Below, piece by piece: positions 12,899-22,709 of a stretch of DNA of 40,917 nt. Both the position numbers and the translations under genes were made by a program. Source of the DNA: an uncultured Campylobacter sp. GTDB lineage: Bacteria; Campylobacterota; Campylobacteria; Campylobacterales; Campylobacteraceae. Numbering within the stretch: position 1 is the stretch's first letter; every line of letters begins with the position of its first letter. The DNA lies in assembly GCF_938030685.1 (NCBI RefSeq), contig NZ_CALHHX010000044.1, forward strand, positions 1 to 40,917. The letters run 5' to 3'. The notes beneath the pieces were generated by a model that made no database searches, was not told where the DNA came from, and saw only the letters and a list, made by a program, of their open reading frames with translations.

Positions 12899-14413
12899 TT
12901 AACGTTTAGCGTCCAGATATGTATTTAGCGCCGCAACGTAGGCCTTTGCAGACGCCAGCATCGTATCTACGTCAAGTCCTCTGCCGATGATGGCGCCCTC
13001 GCCCGCAAATTCCACCTTAACGGTTACTTTCGCCAGCGCGTCTTTGCCCTGTGAGACCGCTTTTACTTGGTATTCTTTCAAGCTACCACTGATGCCGCTG
13101 ATACGATCTATCGCTTTAAATATCGCATCCACGCCGCCGTTTCCAAGCGCGCTGTCGCTTAAAATTTCATCCTTATACCTTAGCGTAAGTGCGGTGCTAG
13201 CGTGTCCTTTGTTGCAGCTATTGGAGCTTAAAACTAGCACTTCATAGGTCTTTTTGGCTCCCACGAACTCGTCGTTTACAAGCTCTCTAATATCCTCGTC
13301 GAAAACGTCCTTTTTGCTATCGGCGAGCGCTTTAAATTTATTAAACGCGATCTCAATCTGCTCGTTACTAAGCTCATATCCCAAAGATACCAGCTTGTCC
13401 TTGAAGGCGTGACGGCCGCTGTGCTTGCCCAGCACGAGCGAGTTTTTATCAAGCCCGATATCCTCGGCATGCATTATCTCGTAGGTTTCTTTGTGCTTTA
13501 GCACGCCGTCTTGGTGGATGCCGCTTTCATGCGCGAAGGCGTTTTTGCCCACGATCGCTTTATTGGGTTGCGGCTCGATGCCGGTAATGCTCGCGACCAA
13601 GCGGCTGGATGGATAAATTTCTTTCAAATTTATATCGGTATAAAGCGGCGCAAATTTATCTGTGCGCGTCTTGATCGCCATTACGATCTCTTCTAGCGCC
13701 GCGTTGCCCGCGCGCTCGCCGATACCGTTTATCGTGCATTCGACCTGTCTGGCTCCCGCCAAGATAGCGGCTAAGGAATTTACGGTAGCCATTCCCAAGT
13801 CGTTGTGGTTGTGCACCGAAACTACGGCGCGCTCGCCGATAAGCTTAACGAGTTCGCCTATTCGAGCGGTGATCTCGTCCGGATAGAGATAGCCCACCGT
13901 ATCGGGGATATTTATGGTGGAGGCTCCTGCGCTTATCGCGGCGTCACAGATCTCTTTTAAAAAACCCATATCGCTTCTGCACGCATCCTCGCAGCTAAAC
14001 TCCACGTCATCGCATAGGCTTTTTGCGTATTGCACAGACTCTACGGCGCGCTTTATGACCTCTTGCGGCTGCATTTTGAGTTTAAATTCCATATGGATAG
14101 GGCTTGTGGCGATGAAGGTGTGGATACGCCCAAGCTTCGCGCCCTTTACCGCTTCGCCGGCGGCTTTGATATCTTTTTCTAAAGCGCGCGCAAGCGAACA
14201 GACGCGAGCCTTGCTAACGGCGCCGGCGATCTTTTCTATCGCGTCAAAATCGCCTAGGCTCGCCGCCGCAAAGCCAGCCTCGATAACATCTACGCCCAGC
14301 TTTTCAAGCTGCAACGCAAGATGGATCTTTTCGTCCGTATTCATCGACGCTCCGGGGCTTTGCTCGCCGTCACGAAGCGTCGTATCGAAGATTATGATTT
14401 TATTTTTGTCCAT
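12899..14413 (-). CDS. leuA: 2-isopropylmalate synthase
   Basis: A 504-residue enzyme of leucine synthesis that joins acetyl-CoA and 2-oxoisovalerate. Start at ATG 14413, preceded by AAGGACA; an upstream in-frame ATG at 14446 lacks support. The first residues carry 'IIFDTTLRDGEQSPGASM', the catalytic TIM-barrel signature. 'VSVHNHNDLGMATVNS' binds the metal, and 'INGIGERAGNAALEE' and 'GIHQDGVLK' are further family signatures. The C-terminal 120 residues are the leucine-binding regulatory domain ('GRGLDVDTMLASAKAYV'), so feedback inhibition is expected. It is the last gene before atpE in the leftward gene row. Confidence 0.95.
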   Translation of the reverse strand: MDKNKIIIFDTTLRDGEQSPGASMNTDEKIHLALQLEKLGVDVIEAGFAAASLGDFDAIEKIAGAVSKARVCSLARALEKDIKAAGEAVKGAKLGRIHTFIATSPIHMEFKLKMQPQEVIKRAVESVQYAKSLCDDVEFSCEDACRSDMGFLKEICDAAISAGASTINIPDTVGYLYPDEITARIGELVKLIGERAVVSVHNHNDLGMATVNSLAAILAGARQVECTINGIGERAGNAALEEIVMAIKTRTDKFAPLYTDINLKEIYPSSRLVASITGIEPQPNKAIVGKNAFAHESGIHQDGVLKHKETYEIMHAEDIGLDKNSLVLGKHSGRHAFKDKLVSLGYELSNEQIEIAFNKFKALADSKKDVFDEDIRELVNDEFVGAKKTYEVLVLSSNSCNKGHASTALTLRYKDEILSDSALGNGGVDAIFKAIDRISGISGSLKEYQVKAVSQGKDALAKVTVKVEFAGEGAIIGRGLDVDTMLASAKAYVAALNTYLDAKR

Positions 14414-14497
14414 TACTTGTCCTTTCAAATCGTTAAAATTTGGCAAAATTATAGCCGCGCAAGCTTAAAACAATCGCGGCGATAAACATATTTGAGA

Positions 14498-15247
14498 TTA
14501 TTTCGCCGTTTCCTCGGGTTTGTCTTTTTTATGAAATTTAGCCGCGCTTAAATTTAAAGCTCCGCGAACCAAACCGTAAACGATATAAACCAAAGTGAGC
14601 ACCGCCGGAAATTCCAGCCTGAAAAGATATAAAAGCGAGAAAAATACGACGATTAGAAGCACTAAAATTTTAATCGCGTTGGGGCGCTTTAGGCTGATCT
14701 TTTTAAAGCTTGGAAAGCGGATGTTGCTGACCATTAAAAACGATAGCGCCGCCATTGCGATGATCAAAAATACGCCAAACCCTTTGGAAAGCTCATATTT
14801 TAGATAAATTCCGATCCAAAACGCCATCGTAATCGCAGCCGTCGGAATCGGCAGCCCGATAAAAACGCTAGGCTCGTAGGTGCCCGTAGTGACGTTGAAT
14901 CGCGCCAGCCTTATCGCGCCGAAAACCACGTAAAGTGCTGCTACGAGCGAGCCGACCTTACCGTAATCGTGCCCGACCGCGCAGTAAAACAGCAGCGCCG
15001 GCGCTACGCCGAAAGCCACGATATCCGCAAGGCTATCGAATTCCACGCCGAATTTCGACGTAGCATGTGTTAGCCTCGCTACGCGGCCGTCAAGCCCGTC
15101 GCAGATCAAGGATAAAATGATATAAAAGATCGCGGCGCTGAAGTTGCCTTTGATCGTAGAAATTATGCTGATGACCGCTAAAAATGCACTTGCCGCCGTG
15201 AAAAAATTCGGCAATATGTAGATTAATTTTCCCTTTTCCTCTTCCAT
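14498..15247 (-). CDS. pssA: CDP-diacylglycerol-serine O-phosphatidyltransferase
   Basis: A 249-residue inner-membrane enzyme that makes phosphatidylserine, precursor of phosphatidylethanolamine. The CDP-alcohol phosphatidyltransferase signature D-G-x2-D-G-x2-A-R-x8-G-x3-D-x3-D is seen in 'CDGLDGRVARLT' and 'KFGVEFDSLADI'. About seven hydrophobic segments follow. The C-terminus is basic and cytosolic ('AAKFHKKDKPEETAK'). It sits between ftsH and leuA; in Campylobacter and Helicobacter the ftsH-pss neighbourhood is common. AAGAG shortly before the ATG is a modest ribosome-binding site. Confidence 0.92.
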   Translation of the reverse strand: MEEEKGKLIYILPNFFTAASAFLAVISIISTIKGNFSAAIFYIILSLICDGLDGRVARLTHATSKFGVEFDSLADIVAFGVAPALLFYCAVGHDYGKVGSLVAALYVVFGAIRLARFNVTTGTYEPSVFIGLPIPTAAITMAFWIGIYLKYELSKGFGVFLIIAMAALSFLMVSNIRFPSFKKISLKRPNAIKILVLLIVVFFSLLYLFRLEFPAVLTLVYIVYGLVRGALNLSAAKFHKKDKPEETAK

Positions 15248-15373
15248 CTCTTACTCTTTAAATTTTATTTTCATACCGCTTTTCGTTCGGTACCGCGGAT
15301 CGCGCGCAAAACACTTTGGCGCAACCTTCTTAAAATTTAGCGCTAAGTTATTGCCCTGCGCGAGGCTTTAAAT

Positions 15374-17323
15374 TTAAGCCTCGCTCTTTGCGCTTTCGAT
15401 ATCGTCGTTAGCGCCTAAATTTCGCACCAGACGGGTAGGCATGCCGTTATCTTTTTCAAATTTAGAGATGATCTCTACGATCTGCTCTCCAGAGACCGTC
15501 TCCTTCTCATACAGCGCCTTTACCATCTCCTCGATCGCCGGAGCGTAGGTCCTTAGCGTCTCTTTTACCGCCGCATAGCGCTCATCCAGCGTCTTGCGGA
15601 CATATTCGTCGATCTTAACCGCCGTTACCTCGCTGTAATCCTTGATGCTCTGTCCGCCGTTTAGGAAGGAATACTGCTGCTTTTCTAACACCGCAAGCCC
15701 GAGCGCATCGGTCATTCCGACCTGAGTAGCCATAAATTTAAGCATATCGGTAGCGCGCTGTAGGTCGTTGCCCGCGCCGTCGGTGATCTCGCCTAAAAAC
15801 ACATCCTCCGCCGCGCGCCCCGCCAAAAACGTATCGATCTCGGCAAAAATTTCATGGCGCTGGTGTAGGTATCTATTTTCAAACGGAGAATTTAGCGTAT
15901 ATCCCGCGGCACTTAATCCGCGCGGCACGATAGTTACCTTCGATACCGGCATCGCGCCTTTGGTAAGCTCGGCGATGAGTGCATGGCCGCTTTCGTGGTA
16001 GGCGACGATTCGCTTTTCGATAGGGCTTACGCGGCGCGATTTTTTAGCCAGTCCGATACCGACGCGCTCGATCGCTTCGAGCAGGTCTTTTTGCTCGACC
16101 TCCGCCTTTGCCTCGCGACCCGCTAAAAGCGCGGCTTCGTTGATGATATTTGCAAGATCGGCTCCCGCAAAGCCAACGGTAAGGCGCGCGATCTCTTCAA
16201 TATCGATATCACGAGCAAATTTAACGTCGCGCATATGCACTTTTAAAATCGCCATTCTGCCGTCAAAATCAGGTCTATCGACTAGAACCTGCCTATCGAA
16301 TCTGCCCGGACGTAGAAGCGCCGCATCCAGCGTCTCCGGGCGGTTGGTAGCCGCAAGGACGATTACCGGGCTTGATTCCGAGCCGAAGCCGTCCATCTCT
16401 GCAAGCAGCTGATTTAGCGTCTGCTCGCGCTCGTCGTTGCCTCCGCCGATACCGCCTGCGGTTCTGCTTTTGCCGATCGCGTCGATCTCGTCTATAAAAA
16501 CGATCGCCGGAGCCTGTTTTTTAGCGTTATCAAATAGATCGCGCACCCTACTGGCGCCCACGCCTACGAACATCTCTATGAAGCTTGAACCCGATACCGA
16601 AAAAAACGGCACGTCCGCTTCGCCCGCAACAGCTTTGGCTAGCAGCGTTTTACCCGTGCCGGGAGGCCCAACCAAAAGCACGCCTTTTGGAATTTTAGCC
16701 CCGAGGCTAATGTATCGCTCCGGATTTTTTAAGAAATCTACGATCTCCTTAACCTCCTCTTTCGCCTCTTCGACGCCCGCGACATCGCTAAATTTAACCT
16801 TCGGCTTTTCGGCGCTTACCAGGTTTTTAGAGCTTCCGATGCCGAGCACGCCGCCGCCCATATTGCGCTGCATACGATTGGCTAAAAACATCCAAATTCC
16901 AAAGAAAATCACGAGCGGCAAGACCCAGCTAAAGAGCAGATCGGTCAAAAAGTTGCTCTCGTTATACGCGCCGTATGGAATTTTGCGCGATTCTAAAATT
17001 TGAACTAGCTCGGGATCATCCACGCGCTTGGCGGTGTAGATTACATTGCCGACTTGCGCTTTAATCGTGGAACTTCCGATGGAAACCATGCTTACTTGGG
17101 AATTTTTTATCTGCGATTTTAGCTCGGAGTAAGTTACGTTTCTACTCTCGCCCGAGACGGAGCCCAGCACTCCACCGCTATCAAATCCGCCGCTTGGGGA
17201 TATCGCTTTAAACACGACTATTAAAATAAGCGCAAAAATAATAAAAACGCCGATCGGATTTTTATTAAAAAAATTGTTTCCGCCACCGTTTTGAGGGGGT
17301 TGATTATTTGGGTTGTTATTCAT
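15374..17323 (-). CDS. ftsH: ATP-dependent zinc metalloprotease FtsH
   Basis: A 649-residue membrane protease that degrades misfolded membrane proteins and short-lived regulators. The N-terminus is Asn/Gln/Pro-rich, with a membrane helix at about 25-42, a periplasmic domain and a second helix at about 130-150. The AAA module has Walker A 'GPPGTGKT' (219-226), Walker B 'IVFIDEIDAIG' and the arginine-finger region 'ALLRPGRFDR'. The zinc site is 'HESGH' (443-447), with the third ligand in 'ATDMLKFMA' to its C-terminal side. The start overlaps the prmA stop by 4 nt, so the pair is translationally coupled. Confidence 0.96.
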   Translation of the reverse strand: MNNNPNNQPPQNGGGNNFFNKNPIGVFIIFALILIVVFKAISPSGGFDSGGVLGSVSGESRNVTYSELKSQIKNSQVSMVSIGSSTIKAQVGNVIYTAKRVDDPELVQILESRKIPYGAYNESNFLTDLLFSWVLPLVIFFGIWMFLANRMQRNMGGGVLGIGSSKNLVSAEKPKVKFSDVAGVEEAKEEVKEIVDFLKNPERYISLGAKIPKGVLLVGPPGTGKTLLAKAVAGEADVPFFSVSGSSFIEMFVGVGASRVRDLFDNAKKQAPAIVFIDEIDAIGKSRTAGGIGGGNDEREQTLNQLLAEMDGFGSESSPVIVLAATNRPETLDAALLRPGRFDRQVLVDRPDFDGRMAILKVHMRDVKFARDIDIEEIARLTVGFAGADLANIINEAALLAGREAKAEVEQKDLLEAIERVGIGLAKKSRRVSPIEKRIVAYHESGHALIAELTKGAMPVSKVTIVPRGLSAAGYTLNSPFENRYLHQRHEIFAEIDTFLAGRAAEDVFLGEITDGAGNDLQRATDMLKFMATQVGMTDALGLAVLEKQQYSFLNGGQSIKDYSEVTAVKIDEYVRKTLDERYAAVKETLRTYAPAIEEMVKALYEKETVSGEQIVEIISKFEKDNGMPTRLVRNLGANDDIESAKSEA

Positions 17324-18183
17324 ATTTTCCTTTCATAAACGAAGCTAAGCCATTCGTTTTGCTTTTTCATATGCACGAAATTTAGATCCGAAAAGGCTTG
17401 CTCGATCCTATCTTTATATTTTTCTAAAATTCCCGACAGCACGAGCTTGCCGCCAGGTTTTAGCGCTTTTTTTAGATCCGCGCTTAGGATCAAAATCACG
17501 TCGGCGATTATATTTGCGACGATTAGATCAAACTGCGGCTGCGCGGTTGCGCTTAAACTTTGCTCCTTTAAGCTTGAAACGCTGCCGAGCCAAATTTTAT
17601 CGATCTGCACGCCGTTTTTCTCGGCATTTTGCTGCGTAGCGGCCACCGCCTGCTCGTCGGTATCGCAGGCGCTTACTTTTGCGCCCAGTTTTTTCATCGC
17701 GATACTTAAAATTCCGCTACCGCAGCCCACGTCAAGCGCGCTCATGCCCGCGCGAGCAAGCTCGCTAAGCAGCGCCAGACACATATTGGTGCTTTCGTGA
17801 TGACCCGAGCCGAACGCCAGCGCAGGATCGATCAGCAGATCGATTAGCGCGGGATTTTGCGATCTTTCGCACCAGCTCGGACGGACGTAAAATTTACCGA
17901 CCGCTACGGGCGCGACGCCTTTTTTGTATTCGTCTAGCCAATCTTTATTTTGCTTTTTTGAAATTTCGATCTGCAGATCGGCGTCTAAATTAAGAGATCG
18001 CGCGAGCGCCTTTTTAAACTCTTCAAACGCAAATTTTAAATTTTGCAGATCCTCTTCGTCGCGGATTATGAAGCGATCGCCGCGCTCTTCGACGCAGGTA
18101 ACGCCGAGCTCAAACGCAAAGCCCTTAAAAAGCTCGCTTGCATTCGCGCTTTTTACGATCATCTCATAAAAAAAATCTTTCAT
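17320..18183 (-). CDS. prmA: Ribosomal protein L11 methyltransferase
   Basis: A 287-residue cytoplasmic SAM-dependent methyltransferase. The N-terminal third (about 1-110) corresponds to the L11-binding domain. 'FGSGHHESTNMCL' and the SAM-binding 'ALDVGCGSGILSIAM' are family hallmarks, and 'LIVANIIADVIL' carries the N-I-x-A-D-V motif. It trimethylates ribosomal protein L11. It overlaps ftsH by 4 nt and lies 78 nt after hisA, the widest gap in this part of the row, so a new promoter may sit there. Confidence 0.92.
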   Translation of the reverse strand: MKDFFYEMIVKSANASELFKGFAFELGVTCVEERGDRFIIRDEEDLQNLKFAFEEFKKALARSLNLDADLQIEISKKQNKDWLDEYKKGVAPVAVGKFYVRPSWCERSQNPALIDLLIDPALAFGSGHHESTNMCLALLSELARAGMSALDVGCGSGILSIAMKKLGAKVSACDTDEQAVAATQQNAEKNGVQIDKIWLGSVSSLKEQSLSATAQPQFDLIVANIIADVILILSADLKKALKPGGKLVLSGILEKYKDRIEQAFSDLNFVHMKKQNEWLSFVYERKI

Positions 18184-18261
18184 CGCCTCACATCGCCTTT
18201 AAATTTTAAAATTTGCATATTACTAAAATTTAGTTCAAACTTTGCTTACGCTCGGGCGTTT

Positions 18262-18969
18262 TTATAGAGCTTCAAACGCCTTTTTAAGATCGAGCGTGCC
18301 CTCGTAATATGCCTTACCGACGATAACGCCCGCGATGAGCTCTGCGTTTTTAAGCGCGATTATGTCGTTCATATCTTTCACGCCACCGCTTGCGATAGTG
18401 TCGATGCCGCAAGCTTTCGCGATAGAGCGGCTAAATTCTACGTTCACGCCGCTTAGCATCCCGTCGCGCGATATGTCGGTGCAGATGATCGCGCAAACGC
18501 CCGCGTCCGCGTAGTCTCGCGCCAGATCGGTCGCTTTTACGCGGCTTAGCTCCGCCCAGCCCTCGGTCGCTACTAGCCCCTCTTTTGCGTCTATGCCCAC
18601 GACGATGCGGTAAAGCTTCGCCATTTGCTTTACGAAATCCGGGTTTTTTAGCGCCGCCGAGCCCAGGATAAATCTATCGACGCCCAAACTCAAATACTCC
18701 TTTATACGCGCTTCGTCGCGGATGCCGCCGCCCACTTCTACGCGCAGGCGCGTATTTTTTACGATCCGCTCGATCGCTTTGAAATTTACCGCCTCGCCCG
18801 CAAACGCGCCGTCTAAATCAACCAGATGCAGCCATTTAGCGCCGAGATCTTCAAATTTTTTGGCTAGCTCGCAGGGGTCTTTGGAATAAATTTTTGCGCT
18901 TTGCATCTCGCCCTTGCTAAGGCGCACGGCGCATCCTTGTTTCAGATCGATCGCAGGGAAAATCTCCAT
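18262..18969 (-). CDS. hisA: ProFAR isomerase (HisA)
   Basis: A 235-residue TIM-barrel isomerase of histidine synthesis, converting ProFAR to PRFAR. Catalytic Asp8 lies in 'FPAIDLKQG' and the second catalytic Asp in 'VVGIDAKEG'. Phosphate-binding motifs are 'EVGGGIRDEA' and 'IASGGVKDM'. The ATG at 18969 overlaps the hisH stop by one base (TGATG); a GTG one codon earlier is less likely. Its product feeds the HisH-HisF step. No hisF is present in the window. Confidence 0.95.
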   Translation of the reverse strand: MEIFPAIDLKQGCAVRLSKGEMQSAKIYSKDPCELAKKFEDLGAKWLHLVDLDGAFAGEAVNFKAIERIVKNTRLRVEVGGGIRDEARIKEYLSLGVDRFILGSAALKNPDFVKQMAKLYRIVVGIDAKEGLVATEGWAELSRVKATDLARDYADAGVCAIICTDISRDGMLSGVNVEFSRSIAKACGIDTIASGGVKDMNDIIALKNAELIAGVIVGKAYYEGTLDLKKAFEAL

Positions 18970-19694
18970 CACAGCTCCGTAAAATTTTTAATGATTTTTA
19001 TGCCCGCATCGTGGCTTTTTTCGGGATGCGGCTGAAAGGCGAATACGTTTTCGCGCCAGATCGCGCTTGCAAACTCATAGCCGTAAAACGTGCTCGCAAG
19101 CGTGATCTCGCGCGCGCAAAGGACGTGGTAGGAGTGCACGAAATACAGATACTCAAACTCGCCTAGGCCCGCATTTATCGGCGAGCGTTTGATAAAGTGC
19201 GCGCTGTTCCAGCCGACGTGCGGGATCTTTAGGCTTTCGGCGCGGGTAAAATTTTGCCCGTTGCGCGCGCTAGGTTCCGCCTCGTCTGAATTAAATTTCG
19301 CCCCGCCCGATCTAAATTTAGAATCTTCGGATCGAAATTTCGTCCCCTGAATATTAAATTTCGTTTTGTCAAATTTCACGACGCGACCGGGTAGAATTCC
19401 AAGCCCGCTGCGCGCGCCGAATTCTTCGCTTTGTTCAAACAGAAGCTGCATCCCAAGGCAGATGCCTAAAAAATATCTGCCGCTTGCTACGAATTCTTTG
19501 ATCGCAGCGTCCATACCGTTTGCGCAAAGCCTCTCCATCGCCTCGCCGAATGCGCCCACGCCCGGAAGCAGAGCCTTATCGCAGCTCAAAAGCTCCTCAG
19601 GGCTACGCGCGAGGCAAAATTTAGCGCCGCAAAAGCTAAGTGCGTTCATCACGCTTCGGATATTGCCCGCGCCGTAATCTACGATACCGATCAA
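18969..19694 (-). CDS. hisH: Imidazole glycerol phosphate synthase glutaminase subunit, with insertion
   Basis: A 241-residue class I glutamine amidotransferase that supplies ammonia to HisF. Catalytic Cys79 lies in 'LGICLGMQLL'; His and Glu follow in 'FQPHPEKSHD'. HisH is usually about 200 residues. Here residues about 110-153 are an extra segment with repeated 'KF' units ('TKFNIQGTKFRSEDSKFRSG'), placed just before the conserved 'IPHVGWNS'. The insertion DNA (19260-19380) is rich in AAATTT-type hexamers and is like insertions in other genes of this window. It falls in a surface loop and probably leaves activity intact. The start overlaps the pglF stop by 4 nt. Confidence 0.93.
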   Translation of the reverse strand: MIGIVDYGAGNIRSVMNALSFCGAKFCLARSPEELLSCDKALLPGVGAFGEAMERLCANGMDAAIKEFVASGRYFLGICLGMQLLFEQSEEFGARSGLGILPGRVVKFDKTKFNIQGTKFRSEDSKFRSGGAKFNSDEAEPSARNGQNFTRAESLKIPHVGWNSAHFIKRSPINAGLGEFEYLYFVHSYHVLCAREITLASTFYGYEFASAIWRENVFAFQPHPEKSHDAGIKIIKNFTEL

Positions 19695-21496
19695 GCCGTG
19701 CCCTTCATATCGTTCAATCGGTGCGAAAACTCGGGCACGATACGTTTTAGCTTATCCGCAACCTGCGCGTCCTCGCACTCCGAAAGCTCCTCGATCTGCG
19801 AGCTGAGCTCCTCTAGGTCGTATTTTGCGGAGTGGGTTACGAAGATGGATTGATACTTCGTGCTCTTGTCGTTTTCGTCGATCAAAAGCTCCTCGTAAAG
19901 CTTCTCGCCGGGGCGCAGACCGACAAATTTAATGCCAAGCTCCTCCTTGCCGGCAAGCTGCAGCATTCGCTTGGCAAGATCGGCGATCTTTACTGGCTCG
20001 CCCATATCCAGCACGAAAAGCTCACCGCCCTGCGCGATGGAGGCCGCTTGAAGCACGAGCTGACACGCCTCGCTAACGAGCATAAAATATCTCGTAATCT
20101 CTGGGTGTGTAACGGTAAGCGGCTCGTTCGCTTCGATCTGGCGTTTAAATTTAGGAATGACGCTACCGCTTGAGCCGAGCACGTTTCCGAAGCGAACGGC
20201 GACGATCTGCGTGTCGCTTGTCGCGTCGTTGGAATTTAATGCGTAAAGCTCGCAGATACGCTTCGTCGTGCCCATAATGTTCGTCGGTCGCACCGCCTTG
20301 TCGGTCGAGATCAAAACGACTTTTTTCGCGCCGTATTTTTTGGATAGATCGATTACGTTTTTAGTGCCGATGATGTTGTTTTTGACCGCTAAATGCGGGT
20401 TAAACTCGCATAGCGGCACATGTTTATATGCCGCTGCGTGCACGACCACCTCGGGATGAAATTCTGCAAAAACCTCCTCCAGCTCGCGATGATAGACGAT
20501 ATTTATCATCTTTAGCTCGTTGCGCATATCCGCGCCCGTAGCTTCGTTGATCGAGTAGAGGTTAAACTCGCTATGTTCGACCATAATGAGCCTCTTTGCG
20601 CCGAATTTCAAGCACTGCTTGCAAATTTCGCTTCCTATCGTGCCGCCCGCGCCCGTTACCAGCACGATCTTGTCTTTTATAAAATTTTCGATCGCCTTGG
20701 TGTCGAGGTCTTTGGGCTTTCGCGCGAGCAGATCCTCGATCGATACGTCGCGGATCTTTTTGCTCTCATCCTCCAAAAGCGAAAAGAGCTTGATATCCTT
20801 TAGCCCGTATGCAAAAAGCTCGTCGTAGAGCTCCTTTAGCTCGTCCGGATATAGCGCCAGTGCGATGATCGCGGTTTTGGCGCCGCTATCTTTGATCATC
20901 TGCGGAATTTCGCTCTTAGCCCTAACGACGTAGTTTTCGCAATAGGTCCCTACTAGCTCAGGCCGCCCGTCCACGACGCCAACCGGATAGTAGTTGATAT
21001 ATTTTTGCCGCATCCCTTTTAGGACGTGAAAGGTCTTGCTCGTAGCGCCCACGACGATGCAGGGTTCGTTATTCGTGATGTTTTTCTTCTCGCTTAGAAA
21101 CATCCGCTTTGAAATTCTAACCCCGCTGATCAGAATAAATGAGATCGCCGCGTCGATGATGATGACCGAGCGCGGGAACGGGTTAAAAACTTTACTCGCT
21201 AGAAAAAACAGGATCAAAAAGGTAAGCGCTGCCATCACGTGCGCGTAGAAGAGCTTCCTCGCTTCATATAACCCGAAAAATCTCCACGGAACTAAATAGA
21301 TCCGCAAAAACCAAAAGTAGCAAATTTTAATCGCCGTGAGGCTCGAGGCGCTAAGCAGCGCGCCTTTATAGAATTCGTTCGGTATATCTCCGCTAAATCG
21401 CAGCAAAAACGCGATATAAACGGAGAGGATCGAGATAAAAATATCTCCTAGCAAAAAAAACGCGAAGCGGCTAAATTTAGTGGGTTTTAACAGCAT
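19691..21496 (-). CDS. pglF: UDP-GlcNAc C4,6-dehydratase PglF
   Basis: A 601-residue membrane enzyme and the first step to UDP-diNAc-bacillosamine. The N-terminal 130 residues hold about four membrane helices, followed by a CoA-binding-like domain (about 140-260). The catalytic SDR domain starts with 'VLVTGAGGTIGSEI' (NAD binding). The active-site region 'LISTDKAVRPTNIMGTTKR' has the TDK motif with Met and Lys typical of inverting or retaining 4,6-dehydratases of the PglF/FlaA1 superfamily. It overlaps pglE by one base and hisH by four. In C. jejuni this is the last step gene of the same order of pgl genes. Confidence 0.93.
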   Translation of the reverse strand: MLLKPTKFSRFAFFLLGDIFISILSVYIAFLLRFSGDIPNEFYKGALLSASSLTAIKICYFWFLRIYLVPWRFFGLYEARKLFYAHVMAALTFLILFFLASKVFNPFPRSVIIIDAAISFILISGVRISKRMFLSEKKNITNNEPCIVVGATSKTFHVLKGMRQKYINYYPVGVVDGRPELVGTYCENYVVRAKSEIPQMIKDSGAKTAIIALALYPDELKELYDELFAYGLKDIKLFSLLEDESKKIRDVSIEDLLARKPKDLDTKAIENFIKDKIVLVTGAGGTIGSEICKQCLKFGAKRLIMVEHSEFNLYSINEATGADMRNELKMINIVYHRELEEVFAEFHPEVVVHAAAYKHVPLCEFNPHLAVKNNIIGTKNVIDLSKKYGAKKVVLISTDKAVRPTNIMGTTKRICELYALNSNDATSDTQIVAVRFGNVLGSSGSVIPKFKRQIEANEPLTVTHPEITRYFMLVSEACQLVLQAASIAQGGELFVLDMGEPVKIADLAKRMLQLAGKEELGIKFVGLRPGEKLYEELLIDENDKSTKYQSIFVTHSAKYDLEELSSQIEELSECEDAQVADKLKRIVPEFSHRLNDMKGTA

Positions 21497-22593
21497 CAGA
21501 TGTTTTCTTTTACGATTTTTACGACGCGCTCGATCGTCTCGTCGCTCATATCGGTACCGCTAGGAAGGCAGATGCCGCGACTGAACATATCCTCGCTCGT
21601 GCCATCAACTACGCTAAGTGCGCCTGCGAAGATGCTTTGCAGATGCATTGGCTTCCAAAGCGGACGAGATTCGATGTCAGCTTTATTCAGAGCGTCGATA
21701 ACCTTTAAATGAGCACCTTTTTGCTTAAATAGAAGCGTGCTAAGCCATCTGTTGCCCTCGCTACCATCGACTTCCGGCATAAACTCCACGTCGGTTCCTT
21801 TAAACAGATCCTCGTAAATTTTAAAAATTTCGCGTTTTCTCTTTACACGCTGCGGCAAGACCTCCATCTGGCCTACGCCGATAGCTCCTAAGACGTTGCT
21901 TAAGCGGTAGTTATAGCCGTAGTCCTTGTGCTCATAGTGAAGCAGCGGCTCGCGCGCCTGGGTGCTGTAAAATCTAGCCTTAGCCACTAGCTCCTCATCG
22001 TTTGAAATCAACATTCCGCCGCCCGAGGTGGTGATGATTTTATTGCCGTTGAAGCTTAGCGCGCCGCATTTTCCGATACCGCCAAGTGCTTTACCCTTAT
22101 AAAATCCGCCTAGCGCCTCTGCGGCATCCTCGATAACATCAATGCCTTCGTTCGCGCAAATTTCGCATATCTCATCCATCTTCGCAGCCTGTCCGTAAAG
22201 GTGCGTGACGATGAGCGTCTTTGGCTTTTTCGGCGATTTTTTGATCGCTTCTTTAAGCAGCTTAGGGCTTAAATTCCAGCTCTCGTCGCTATCTATCAGC
22301 ACCGGCACGCAGCGCTCGTAAAATATCGGATTTAGCGACGCCATGAAGGTAAACGTGGAGCCAAGCACCACGTCGCCGTCCTTTACGCCGCTGCAGCGAA
22401 GCGCTAGATGAAGCGCCGCCGTGCCTGCGTTTAGCGCCAGCGCGCCGCGCGTACCAGTGTAGGACTTCACTACGTCCTCAAAGCGATTGACATATTCGCC
22501 CAAAGGCGCGATATAGTTACTCTCAAATACCTTTTTTATATACTCAAGCTCATTGCCGCCCATATTCGGCGGGCTTAAAAATACTCTTGCCAT
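21496..22593 (-). CDS. pglE: UDP-4-keto sugar aminotransferase PglE
   Basis: A 365-residue PLP-dependent DegT/DnrJ/EryC1 family aminotransferase. The start at ATG 22593 ('MARVFLSPPNMGGNE') has AGGA 6 nt upstream; an ATG two codons earlier overlaps that site. The PLP lysine is Lys185 in 'LSFNGNKIITTSGGG'. 'DAAEALGG' holds the PLP-contacting Asp. It converts the 4-keto product of PglF to the 4-amino sugar, using glutamate. The 116-nt gap to pglD holds only AT-rich DNA with TTTAAATTT words. Confidence 0.94.
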   Translation of the reverse strand: MARVFLSPPNMGGNELEYIKKVFESNYIAPLGEYVNRFEDVVKSYTGTRGALALNAGTAALHLALRCSGVKDGDVVLGSTFTFMASLNPIFYERCVPVLIDSDESWNLSPKLLKEAIKKSPKKPKTLIVTHLYGQAAKMDEICEICANEGIDVIEDAAEALGGFYKGKALGGIGKCGALSFNGNKIITTSGGGMLISNDEELVAKARFYSTQAREPLLHYEHKDYGYNYRLSNVLGAIGVGQMEVLPQRVKRKREIFKIYEDLFKGTDVEFMPEVDGSEGNRWLSTLLFKQKGAHLKVIDALNKADIESRPLWKPMHLQSIFAGALSVVDGTSEDMFSRGICLPSGTDMSDETIERVVKIVKENI

Positions 22594-22709
22594 CTTCATC
22601 CTTTCTTGATCTTTAAATTTAATCTCGCGCGACGCAAGGCTAAATTTAGCTTTCGGCATTAAATTTAAATGCTCGGATTTTATCACTTTTAATGCTATAA
22701 ATTTTAAAT

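Noticed and set aside
13914..14468. Plus-strand frame opposite leuA
   Set aside because: Long open frames opposite GC-richer codons are common in this window. leuA itself is well supported and the opposite frame has no recognisable family features.
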